Positions 15,656 to 23,655 of a stretch of DNA of 26,541 nt are shown here, one piece after another. The stretch's first letter is position 1; each line of letters opens with the position of its first letter. A program made the translations under genes and the position numbers. The stretch spans positions 1-26,541 of the forward strand of contig JAYVJL010000016.1 of NCBI GenBank assembly GCA_043769295.1, read 5' to 3'. Below the pieces are notes generated by a model. The model did no database searches. It had not been told where the DNA came from and saw only the letters and a list, made by a program, of their open reading frames with translations. The DNA is from Aalborgiella sp043769295. Lineage in GTDB: Bacteria > Pseudomonadota > Gammaproteobacteria > Burkholderiales > Burkholderiaceae_C.

Positions 15656-15693
15656 AGCGACTACCATCAAGAATGCCTCAGATGATAGTCGCT
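15656..15693. promoter_or_regulatory. Long imperfect hairpin upstream of dctQ
   Basis: AGCGACTACCATC (15656-15668) and GATGATAGTCGCT (15681-15693) are 13-base inverted arms with one mismatch and a 12-base loop. It lies 56 bp before the dctQ start and about 108 bp after the ridA stop. No T run follows, so it is more likely an operator or mRNA-leader structure than a terminator. Confidence 0.45.
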
Positions 15694-15729
15694 TGAGTTC
15701 CACTGGGGTTGGCACGAAACTGCCATTTA

Positions 15730-15748
15730 ACTAGGGTAAATACTAGGG
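15730..15748. promoter_or_regulatory. Direct repeat ACTAGGG x2
   Basis: ACTAGGG occurs at 15730-15736 and 15742-15748, 12 bp apart, about one helical turn. It lies in the ridA-dctQ gap, about 130-150 bp before dctQ, and may be a regulator binding site for the transporter operon. Confidence 0.35.
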
Positions 15749-15800
15749 ATTTGTATTTTTCAACCAGAAATAAAAAAATTCAAAGTGAATCTTTTGAAGA

Positions 15801-16256
15801 TCAAACTTCCGCAATCAATTCAATCTCAACACAAGCGCCCATGGGGATTTGCGCCACACCGAAGGCGCTTCTTGCATGTGCACCAATGGTGGGACCAAAT
15901 ACTTCTCCGAATAATTCTGAGCAGCCGTTCGTGACCAGATGCTGTTCAGTGAAATCACTGCTTGAGTTGACCAAGCTCATGACTTTAATAATGCGCTTGA
16001 CTTGGTTCAAGTCACCTACTGCTGCGTGCAGCGTGCCAAGCAGATCGATGGCAATGCTGCGGGCTGCTGCCTTACCTTCATTGGTCTGCATGTTTTTGCC
16101 AAGTTGCCCCACCCATACCGTGCCATCCTTTTTAGCGATATGACCGCTTAAAAATACCAAATTGCCTGTTTTTACGAAAGGCACGTAAGCTGCCGCAGGA
16201 ATGGCAAGTGCTGGCAAAACGATGCCCAGACTTTGGAGTTTGGCGTAGACGGTCAT
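15801..16256 (-). CDS. RidA family protein
   Basis: 151 residues. SGHIAKKDGTVWVGQLGKNMQTNEGKAAARSIAIDLL, VMSLVNSSSDFTEQHLVTNGCSELFGEVFG and HARSAFGVAQIPMGACVEIELIAEV cover the YjgF/YER057c/UK114 fold. The Arg in HARSAFGV corresponds to the conserved substrate-anchoring Arg of imine deaminases. Canonical RidA hydrolyses reactive enamine/imine intermediates to 2-oxo acids and ammonia; this NGCSELFGE-containing form is a divergent subgroup whose substrate is uncertain. AAGGAA lies 6 bp before ATG 16256. It is 38 bp downstream of the second transglutaminase gene, so it may be co-transcribed with that cluster. A functional link to the adjacent organic-acid TRAP transporter is speculative. Confidence 0.88.
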   Translation of the reverse strand: MTVYAKLQSLGIVLPALAIPAAAYVPFVKTGNLVFLSGHIAKKDGTVWVGQLGKNMQTNEGKAAARSIAIDLLGTLHAAVGDLNQVKRIIKVMSLVNSSSDFTEQHLVTNGCSELFGEVFGPTIGAHARSAFGVAQIPMGACVEIELIAEV

Positions 16257-16294
16257 AACGATTCCTTGAGACGTGGATTTGATCGGGGTAGAAA

Positions 16295-17203
16295 TTATGT
16301 GGGTATTGTAGACAGTGGCATCACTGTGACCTCTACCACCAGGGTGTGATCGCCGCCGCCTTGGATAACGCCACGCAAAGGCGAAACATCTCCAAAATCA
16401 CGGCCCGTGGCGATGGTGACGTAATCTTTGCCAGGACGACGGTTGTTGGTGGGATCAAAGTCCACCCATTGACCGGAATCAATGGCGTCAGAAAATACGC
16501 CATCGGGTAAAAAAATGGATGCCCATGCATGAGAAGCGTCGCAACCAATCAGTCTTGCATGCCCAGGCGGCGGTTGGGTGAGCAGGTAACCACTGACGTA
16601 GCGAGCAGGTAACCCCATGGCCCTGAAGCAGGCGACCATGATGTGGGCGAAGTCCTGACAAACGCCGGACCGCTGATGCAAGGCTTGCAGGGTTGGGGTG
16701 CTGACTTCTGTACTGTCCGTTTCATAGCTAAAGTCAGTATAGATGCGCTGCATGAGGTGTTGGGCGCAACCCAGCAGACTCGCGCTTGGCGCAAAGCTGG
16801 GCAAAGCATAGGTCTGAAAATCTTGATGAACCGGCACACAGGGCGACGCAAATACAAACTCGGCGGCAGAGTTGTAGGTGGTCAACGCGTGATAACGAAA
16901 GCGCTCTTGCACCTGTTCCCAGGTTATTTCGCTGAAAAGAGTTTGTGGGCTGCACGTCATTACGACGCTGTGCGCTGTCACACTGAGTTGTGTGTGTGAT
17001 TCTTGAATCGAAAAAAATGAGCGCGTATTGCCGTAAACATCCCGCATTTGCTCGTATTCGGTGGGCCGAGGCGTGACTGTCAGTGTGTGTTGCAACAGTT
17101 CTTGTTGGCTGGATTGGGCGGGTGTCAAATAGGCCATGTGCTGGGCGTTGACAACACGGGGCTGGTAGTTGTAGCGCGTCAAGTGCGTGACTTCAAGCAG
17201 CAT
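16295..17203 (-). CDS. Transglutaminase-like cysteine protease family protein
   Basis: 302 residues from ATG 17203; the frame extends 27 codons further into the upstream gene, but this start begins MLLEVTHLTRYNY, the family N-terminus, and lies one base after the previous stop. The N-terminal bacterial transglutaminase beta-domain (1-150) precedes the papain-like core. The triad is Cys182 in RSGVCQDFAHIMVACFRAMG, His225 in DASHAWASIF and Asp250 in WVDFDPTNN. It is probably a cytosolic amidase/peptidase or transamidase acting on peptide products of the neighbouring ligases (inference from gene context). It is tightly coupled to the ATP-grasp/alpha-E gene. Confidence 0.9.
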   Translation of the reverse strand: MLLEVTHLTRYNYQPRVVNAQHMAYLTPAQSSQQELLQHTLTVTPRPTEYEQMRDVYGNTRSFFSIQESHTQLSVTAHSVVMTCSPQTLFSEITWEQVQERFRYHALTTYNSAAEFVFASPCVPVHQDFQTYALPSFAPSASLLGCAQHLMQRIYTDFSYETDSTEVSTPTLQALHQRSGVCQDFAHIMVACFRAMGLPARYVSGYLLTQPPPGHARLIGCDASHAWASIFLPDGVFSDAIDSGQWVDFDPTNNRRPGKDYVTIATGRDFGDVSPLRGVIQGGGDHTLVVEVTVMPLSTIPT

Positions 17204-17204
17204 C

Positions 17205-19928
17205 TTAGGCTCCCAGACTTTGCGCGGTGACGTGCGTATGGGTAAAGTATTGCTCGCCGATCGCTTTTGCCGCCTGATTGGCACCCAGAATGCATTCTTC
17301 CAATAGTGCCAACAAGTGCGCAGGCGTGTGTTGATGGTCGAGCGTCAAAATATCCTGCAACAGCCAGTGTTTGGGGTTGGGCAGCATGTTCGACAAGCTA
17401 CAGTTCTCCAGCGGTCCATCCCCCTCGAGTTTCGCCAGCCGACCCCGCAACGTGTGTACGACCCAGGCGAGCGACCTGGGATTGTCGCGGTCCAGAACCA
17501 GAGACTCCAGCAGGGCCGCCAGATCATCCCGTCCATGATGCTGGGCGTGAAAAGTGACGGTGCTGTCAAACAAGGAAATGATGGCTTCATAACCATGAGG
17601 CGCATCTTCATGGGCTTCCTGGTTTGAAGGGTCACATACATCGGCGTGGAAGGCGAGAGAACCCTCCTCAAAACCGGCCAACAAGGATGAGGATAAAAAG
17701 ATCAAGCGTTCAATCAAGCGCCCGACGCTAAGCAGACGCCAGCCATCATCACGTGCCATGCGATCCGTTTGAGCGCCAGTGATGGCAGCCAAGGTGACGC
17801 TTGTCGCGCTTAATAAATCCAGGCTGTCTTGCGCTCGGTACAAGCTTTGTTGCAGCAAGGCTTCACTGGTGGCGAAGAATTGCTGCTCTGATTGCACAAT
17901 CAAATTCCATTGCTCTTGCGACAGGCGCTCCCGTACGCTGAAGGCTGCGTTTTTAAGAGAGCGCAAATTGAAACCGACGCTGCAGGCCAGATCTGCTTGA
18001 CTCAGCGCGGCAATCAACGAGCGTTCAAATACGCGCGGTGACTGAAGCAAGCTGGGTACCGAAGGCAGAATCAAGGCATTGTTTACTGCAAGGGCATAAA
18101 ACCAGCGGTGCAGGGGTTCGACAGATGATTCAACCAGGTCCGTCGATTCTGATGCGTTTGATGCTGCCGTTTGCTTGCGGTGCAGGTGGTTCAGTATGAG
18201 TTGCGCTGCATGCAAGGTGCCCTCTGTGCGTTCTGAATACCGCCCCAGCCAAAATAGATTCTCTGCAGCACGGCTCGTCACCACACGTTTGCTTGAGAAA
18301 ACCGACGATTGTGATTGTGATTGCGAGGCCGTGGACGATGGCTGCATAACAGATGCAGCATCTGCGCTGACCCATACGTCTGCGCTGCTGCCGCCACGTT
18401 GCATGGAGGCCATGGCTTCAGCACCATGCGCGATACGCGTCAAACCACCTGGTAAAACCTGCCATGAGTCAACGCCGTCAGACACTGCAAACACGCGCAG
18501 CATGGCGCTTTTGGGCGTTATCTGGTCGTTTTCCCATGTGGGCAGTTGAGACATGGGTAAATGACGCTGGACCGTGTAGGCGTTGCCATGGCGCAACATG
18601 CGGCCGGCCCATGCATCACGCTCGTTGGTACTCATATTTTTACCCAATACCGCTTCAAAGTTACCAGGGTTGGAGTAGCCAGGATAGCTGGGCTTGATGA
18701 CACTGTTTTCCAGGCGTGGAAGCACGGCCGCCAAGGCTGCTCGTTCACCGCACCACCAAGTGGGGAGTGCCGGCAGGCTGAGCGTTTCACCAATCACATA
18801 GTCGGCGATGCCGGGCATGAAACCCAGCAAAGCCGGCGATTCTAAAAATGCGGAACCTGGCGCATTCGCCATCAGCACATTGCCCGCTCGAATGGCTTGC
18901 AAAATACCCGGAACTCCCAATGACGAATCTGCGCGCAACTCAAGCGGGTCCAAAAACTCATCATCCAGGCGCTTCAGCAGCCCATGGATGGGTTCCAGGC
19001 CATGCAATGTTTTAAGGTACAGCTTTTGGTTTCTGACGGACAAGTCATTGCCTTCAACCAAGGTCAAACCAAGCGATCGTGCCAGGTAGGCATGCTCAAA
19101 ATAAGTTTCGTTGTAGGGACCCGGCGTGAGCAGTGCGATATGCGCGTTTGCACCCGCAGGGCTCATCTGCCGCATGTTGTCAACCAGGGATTTATACGTG
19201 GACGCCAGTTGCCGGACATGCAAATTTTTAAAAGCTTGTGGAAACAGGCGTGAAATGATGGCGCGGTTTTCAAGCAAATAACCCAACCCCGAGGGCGCCT
19301 GCGTACGCTGGGAGACAACCCACCATTGACCACTGGGCCCCCGAGCCAGATCAAATGCGGCAATATGCAAGAATTTCCCACCGACAGGTCGGGCACCGTG
19401 CATGGCGCGAAGATAGCCTGGGTGGCCTTGTGTCAGCGCTGCAGGGAGCAAGGCCCGTTTCAGCAGCTCTTGTGGCCCGTAGACATCGGCCATCATGCCC
19501 TCCAGCACCCGTGCGCGTTGGATCACGCCCTTTTCGATGCCTTGCCAGTCATTTTGTGTCAGGAGGCAGGGAAACAGATCCAAAGCCCACGGGCGCTGCG
19601 GGCCATTGACGCCGTCAGCATCAGTGTAGACGTTGTAGGTCACGCCATTGCTGTAGATTTGTTGCTCCAGGTCCGCAACGCGTTGGCTCAACTGCTGGAA
19701 GCCCGTCACCCCTAAAGCGTCAAAGAATGTAGACCAAGCCGGCGTAAAATATGGCTTATCAGCTATACTTTTTGTAGCAAATTCGGTGTTTCCGGGTGCA
19801 AATCCACGCAACTCGTCAAAATAACCGTCGCTTGCAGGCGCTGCATGACTTGCCGCGAAAGCCTGGGCTTTCGTCGCAAACGAGGCATCGCTGGAAGAGG
19901 TCAAGTTAGAGGTGTTGATAGGGGGCAC
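17205..19928 (-). CDS. Fused circularly permuted ATP-grasp (DUF404/407) and alpha-E (DUF403) protein
   Basis: 907 residues. The ATP-grasp half (about 40-500) shows YNVYTDADGVNGPQRPWALD, FLHIAAFDLARGPSGQWWVV, LLTPGPYNETYFEHAYLAR, LLKRLDDEFLDPLELR and NAPGSAFLESPALLGFMP. A Ser/Gln linker (about 525-545) leads to the all-helical alpha-E half, opening SRAAENLFWLGRYSERTEG (552-570). In many bacteria these are two genes. The circularly permuted ATP-grasp is predicted to form amide bonds using ATP. The start is GTG 19928 with no Shine-Dalgarno. Residues 51-64 are encoded by an antisense copy of the 42-bp repeat. The first 35 residues are low-complexity Ser/Ala. It is followed after 1 bp by the transglutaminase gene, so co-expression is near certain. 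Confidence 0.9.
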   Translation of the reverse strand: MPPINTSNLTSSSDASFATKAQAFAASHAAPASDGYFDELRGFAPGNTEFATKSIADKPYFTPAWSTFFDALGVTGFQQLSQRVADLEQQIYSNGVTYNVYTDADGVNGPQRPWALDLFPCLLTQNDWQGIEKGVIQRARVLEGMMADVYGPQELLKRALLPAALTQGHPGYLRAMHGARPVGGKFLHIAAFDLARGPSGQWWVVSQRTQAPSGLGYLLENRAIISRLFPQAFKNLHVRQLASTYKSLVDNMRQMSPAGANAHIALLTPGPYNETYFEHAYLARSLGLTLVEGNDLSVRNQKLYLKTLHGLEPIHGLLKRLDDEFLDPLELRADSSLGVPGILQAIRAGNVLMANAPGSAFLESPALLGFMPGIADYVIGETLSLPALPTWWCGERAALAAVLPRLENSVIKPSYPGYSNPGNFEAVLGKNMSTNERDAWAGRMLRHGNAYTVQRHLPMSQLPTWENDQITPKSAMLRVFAVSDGVDSWQVLPGGLTRIAHGAEAMASMQRGGSSADVWVSADAASVMQPSSTASQSQSQSSVFSSKRVVTSRAAENLFWLGRYSERTEGTLHAAQLILNHLHRKQTAASNASESTDLVESSVEPLHRWFYALAVNNALILPSVPSLLQSPRVFERSLIAALSQADLACSVGFNLRSLKNAAFSVRERLSQEQWNLIVQSEQQFFATSEALLQQSLYRAQDSLDLLSATSVTLAAITGAQTDRMARDDGWRLLSVGRLIERLIFLSSSLLAGFEEGSLAFHADVCDPSNQEAHEDAPHGYEAIISLFDSTVTFHAQHHGRDDLAALLESLVLDRDNPRSLAWVVHTLRGRLAKLEGDGPLENCSLSNMLPNPKHWLLQDILTLDHQHTPAHLLALLEECILGANQAAKAIGEQYFTHTHVTAQSLGA
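19738..19779 (+). repeat. Dispersed 42-bp repeat, copy D (inside ATP-grasp/alpha-E gene)
   Basis: The core starts GCCGGCGTA, has TGGCT at 15-19, GCTAT at 25-29 and GTAGCA at 37-42. The gene is on the opposite strand, so it reads the repeat antisense, giving ATKSIADKPYFTPA (residues 51-64) at the edge of the variable N-terminal region. Confidence 0.78.
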
Positions 19929-19958
19929 CGTATAAACAGGCAGTAAACAGGTAGGCTA

Positions 19959-19974
19959 CTGACCTGTAGGTCAG
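19959..19974. promoter_or_regulatory. Perfect palindrome CTGACCT-GT-AGGTCAG
   Basis: Seven-base arms with a two-base centre, in the 109-bp gap between the DUF2126 gene stop (20038) and the ATP-grasp gene start (19928). Nearby are repeated ACAGG and CAGGTAGG words. It could be a regulator site or a small mRNA hairpin; there is no T run. Confidence 0.35.
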
Positions 19975-20037
19975 AACGAATTCCTCATTCTCCCATTTTT
20001 CTGAAGCTCAGTGTTTACGCCAAAGCTTCACAGCGCC

Positions 20038-23000
20038 TTACAAACCCCCATCAAAGCGACGCAAATCCAGGGTGAACGGGAATTCGACACTGCCCGTCCC
20101 CACGGTCGGTGCCGCCAGTTTGGCTGCGCTTATCTCAATCTCACCCGGTGTGTGGCCCATGGGGACAAAACGGGTCAAACGGCGGCTTTCTGCTTCATTG
20201 GCGTTGATCGGGAAAGTCTCGTAATTGCGACCGCCAGGATGCACCACGTGGTATTGGCAGCCGCCAACAGCGCGTTTGGCCCAGGTGTCGACCACGTCAA
20301 ACACCAGCGGTGCGTGCACGCCAATGCTGGGGTGCAAGGCTGAATAGGGCTTCCAGGCCACATAACGCACACCCGCCACATACTCGCCCGCCACGCCGGT
20401 GCTTTGTAGCGGCAGGGCGTGGCCGTTGACGGTCAATACATAGCGGGAATGGTTGAAGTTGCGCACATGCACCTCAATGCGCTCCAAAGACGAGTCCACA
20501 TGCCGTGCTGTGCCACACGCCGTGCCTTCTTCGCCCATCACATGCCACGGTTCCAGCGCCGCACGCAGGGTGAGTTCCATGCCGGCCACGTTCAAACTGC
20601 CGATCAGCGGAAAGCGGAACTCAAAATGCGGTGCAAACCAGGTCGCGTCAAATGCATAACCCGCCGATTTGAGCCCTTCAATGACATCCTGGATATCTTG
20701 CCAGATGAAGTGTGGCAGCAAGTATTTGTCGTGCAGCTGCGTGCCCCAGCGTGTCAGCGGCGCAATGCGGGGTTGCTTCCAATAGTGCGCGATAAACGCA
20801 CGCAAAAGCAGCTGCTGAACCACGCTCATGCGCGGATGCGGTGGCATCTCAAAAGCACGCAACTCCAGCAATCCCAAACGGCCTGTGGCCGAGTCTGGTG
20901 AATACAGCTTGTCGATGCAAAACTCACTGCGATGCGTGTTGCCGGTCACATCAACCAGGATGTTGCGCAGTGTGCGGTCGACCAGCCAGGCAGGCATGAT
21001 GCCGGGCAGCATGCTTGATTTGATGATCTCATTCAGGGCGATTTCAAGCTCATACACCTGGTCGTTGCGGGCTTCGTCCACACGTGGTGCCTGGCTGGTC
21101 GGGCCGATGAACATGCCGCTGAACAGATAGCTCAAACTGGGGTGGTTGTGCCAGGTGCTTAGTAAACTGGCCAAAAGCGCGGGTTTGCGTAAAAATGGGC
21201 TGTCGGCAGGCGTCAAGCCACCCATCACAAAATGGTTGCCGCCGCCGGTGCCGGTGTGTTTGCCGTCCGTCATGAACTTTTCAGCACTCAAGCGGGTTTC
21301 AAACGCGGCGTTGTACAAAAACTCGGTGTTGCTGACCAGGTCGCGCCAGTTGTCCACGGGTTGGATGTTGACCTCGATCACACCCGGGTCAGGTGTGACC
21401 TGCAGCATCTTCAAACGCGGGTCGCGTGGCGGCGGGTAGCCCTCTAAAACCACCTTCAGTTTGAGTGTTTCAGCGGTACGCTCTATGGCACTCACCAAGT
21501 CGAGGTAGTTTTCCAATTTCGACACAGGTGGCATGAAGACATACAGCAAGCTGCCTTGTTTGGCCGTTTTTTCGTCTTTGGTGGCCACGCCAATCTTGCG
21601 GACTTGCACGCACAAAGCGGTTCTGGGCAGCCAGTGGGCGGACTCAAACGGTTTGGCAACGCGGTGCAGGTGTGGTGTCTTAGACAAGGGTGCCGCAAGC
21701 TTCTCGACATCGGCATCTGGCAACGGGGGGCGTGGCACGGTCGGGTCTGTTTCAATCACATAAGGGTGATCGATCGGGTCGGCCCAGGGCAGCATGTCCA
21801 GCGGTAGCCGGTAGCCCATGGCCGAGTCGCCGGGGGTAAGGAAAAGATGCCCGCCGCGCACGTGCCAGTGGCCGGTGTTCCAGCGGGTGGTGGTGCTGCC
21901 TGCTGCACTTGCTGTAGTTTCATTGGCGGCAGATTTCCCGGTCTTCAGCTCTGTATCGGGCGCTTCGTCAAAAGTCTGTAGCGGCATCACATAGCCGACA
22001 ACACTGTCCAGCTGCTGCTCAAATACCGCACTCAAACGGGCGCGTTCTTGGGCATCACCCAGACGCGAATCCATCACATCGACATTGACCGGCAGACGCC
22101 GCTCCCGCCACATGTAATACCACGCATCTTCGTACGCGGGGGAAATGTAGGTCTTCTCCGGCACGCTGGGCAAGGCCAGTTGCCCCGCCAGGTGATGGAT
22201 AAAGCGTTTGGCATCTTCCGTGGTGTAATTTTCGGGGTGACGCTCATCTGCCAACAACGCCGGGTTGTGCCAGATGGTTTGCCCATCCGCACGCCAGTAG
22301 ACGCTGAAAGCCCAGCGTGGCAACTGCTCGCCGGGGTACCACTTGCCCTGCCCAATATGTACAAAACCGCCATCTGCATAGTGGTCTTGCAGCTTTTGCA
22401 TGATGTCAGTGGCAAAACGGCGCTTGGTCGGGCCCTGTGCTTCGGTGTTCCATTCGGGTGCATCGCGGTCTGAGACGGCGACAAAAGTCGGCTCGCCGCC
22501 CATGGTCAGACGCACGTCATGGGCTTGCAAATCGGCATCCACGGTTTCACCCAAGGCCAAAATGTCGGCCCACTGCTCTTCACGGTAGGGTTTGGTGACC
22601 CGGGGGGACTCCAACAAACGGGTCACACGCATTTGGTGCGTGAGTTTGACCTCGGCCGCCTCTACACCGCCCTCAATTGGTGCAGCGCTGGAAGGTTGCG
22701 GCGTGCAAGCCAGCGGAATATGGCCCTCGCCGGCCATCAAACCCGAGGTGGCGTCCAGTCCGACCCAGCCTGCGCCCGGCAAATACACCTCGCACCAGGC
22801 GTGTAGATCGGTGAAGTCAACCGTGGTGCCACTGGGGCCGTCCAGCGCTTTCACATCCGGGGTGAGCTGGATCAAATAGCCTGACACAAAACGCGCCGCC
22901 AAGCCGCAATGACGCAGCAATTGCACCAGCAACCAGGCCGAGTCACGGCAGGAGCCGCGCGCCAGGCTGAGGGTTTCTTCGGGTGTTTGTACGCCTGGCT

Positions 23001-23496
23001 CCATGCGGATCAGATATTGAATATCCTGCTGCACCAAGTGGTTCAAACCGACCAAGAAGTCGATGGTGGGCTGGTCTGTACGGTCGATTTTCTTCAAATA
23101 CGCCGCAACCAGCGGGGTGGCGTTGGTCAGCGGATCGGCTTGCAGGTAGGGTGTGAGTTCCTGCGTGGTGGCCGCGTCGTAGGTGAACGGAAAACGCTCG
23201 GCCGCAGGCTCCAAAAAGAAGTCAAACGGGTTGTAGACCGCCATTTCGACCACCAAGTCGACGGTGACCTTGAATTCTTTGACCTTTTCAGGGAACACCA
23301 GGCGCGCCTGGTAGTTGGCAAACGGGTCTTGCTGCCAGTTGATGAAGTGGCCAGCGGGTTCGACTTTGAGCGAATACGACACCACTGTGCTGCGGCAATG
23401 CGGCGCAGGTCGCAGGCGCACAATTTGTGGCCCGAGGGCGACCGGGCGGTCGTAGGCGTAATGGGTGACGTGGTGGAGGGCGGCTTGAATAGGCAT
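20038..23496 (-). CDS. Transglutaminase-like domain fused to DUF2126 putative amidoligase
   Basis: 1152 residues, the expected size for this fusion. Residues 1-260 are a bacterial transglutaminase (N-terminal beta-domain, then Cys183 in RGSCRDSAWLL, His232 in DLHAWCEVYLPGAGW and Asp248 in LDATSG). The rest is DUF2126, placed by published family analysis among glutamine-synthetase-like COOH-NH2 ligases. Typical segments are LTMGGEPTFVAVSDRD (330-345), GGGNHFVMGG, HRSEFCIDKLYSPD and LLELRAFEMPPHPRMSVVQQLLLRAF. It is predicted to form or modify peptide amide bonds in the cytosol, working with the two downstream genes. A Thr/Ala/Ser-rich linker, around 21880-21935, interrupts the DUF2126 part. 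ATG 23496 has no clear ribosome site. Confidence 0.9.
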   Translation of the reverse strand: MPIQAALHHVTHYAYDRPVALGPQIVRLRPAPHCRSTVVSYSLKVEPAGHFINWQQDPFANYQARLVFPEKVKEFKVTVDLVVEMAVYNPFDFFLEPAAERFPFTYDAATTQELTPYLQADPLTNATPLVAAYLKKIDRTDQPTIDFLVGLNHLVQQDIQYLIRMEPGVQTPEETLSLARGSCRDSAWLLVQLLRHCGLAARFVSGYLIQLTPDVKALDGPSGTTVDFTDLHAWCEVYLPGAGWVGLDATSGLMAGEGHIPLACTPQPSSAAPIEGGVEAAEVKLTHQMRVTRLLESPRVTKPYREEQWADILALGETVDADLQAHDVRLTMGGEPTFVAVSDRDAPEWNTEAQGPTKRRFATDIMQKLQDHYADGGFVHIGQGKWYPGEQLPRWAFSVYWRADGQTIWHNPALLADERHPENYTTEDAKRFIHHLAGQLALPSVPEKTYISPAYEDAWYYMWRERRLPVNVDVMDSRLGDAQERARLSAVFEQQLDSVVGYVMPLQTFDEAPDTELKTGKSAANETTASAAGSTTTRWNTGHWHVRGGHLFLTPGDSAMGYRLPLDMLPWADPIDHPYVIETDPTVPRPPLPDADVEKLAAPLSKTPHLHRVAKPFESAHWLPRTALCVQVRKIGVATKDEKTAKQGSLLYVFMPPVSKLENYLDLVSAIERTAETLKLKVVLEGYPPPRDPRLKMLQVTPDPGVIEVNIQPVDNWRDLVSNTEFLYNAAFETRLSAEKFMTDGKHTGTGGGNHFVMGGLTPADSPFLRKPALLASLLSTWHNHPSLSYLFSGMFIGPTSQAPRVDEARNDQVYELEIALNEIIKSSMLPGIMPAWLVDRTLRNILVDVTGNTHRSEFCIDKLYSPDSATGRLGLLELRAFEMPPHPRMSVVQQLLLRAFIAHYWKQPRIAPLTRWGTQLHDKYLLPHFIWQDIQDVIEGLKSAGYAFDATWFAPHFEFRFPLIGSLNVAGMELTLRAALEPWHVMGEEGTACGTARHVDSSLERIEVHVRNFNHSRYVLTVNGHALPLQSTGVAGEYVAGVRYVAWKPYSALHPSIGVHAPLVFDVVDTWAKRAVGGCQYHVVHPGGRNYETFPINANEAESRRLTRFVPMGHTPGEIEISAAKLAAPTVGTGSVEFPFTLDLRRFDGGL

Positions 23497-23584
23497 ATCA
23501 ACATGTTAGCAAGTTCTAGGCCATAAGAATATTTGCGTCTGCAATTCAGCCCATGCAAAGTCTGCATACATCCGTACAGACGTT

Positions 23585-23614
23585 AAAAAGCCGCTGGGCT
23601 TGCGCGCAGCGGCT
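23585..23614 (-). terminator. Rho-independent terminator of rne
   Basis: On the minus strand AGCCGCTG and CAGCGGCT form an 8-bp stem with a 10-base loop followed by TTTTT (plus-strand AAAAA at 23585-23589). It lies about 40 bp past the rne stop (23656), and before the transglutaminase/DUF2126 gene on the same strand, so it separates those transcripts. Confidence 0.85.
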
Positions 23615-23655
23615 GATCAGAAGACAGAAGAGCGAGCTTCTGAATGGGGCTTTTT

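Noticed and set aside
21880..21935. Possible sixth, decayed copy of the 42-bp repeat in the Thr/Ala-rich linker of the DUF2126 protein
   Set aside because: It has TGCCT and GCTGT words in the right order but needs gaps and matches the left half at only about 12 of 18 positions, so chance similarity is not excluded.
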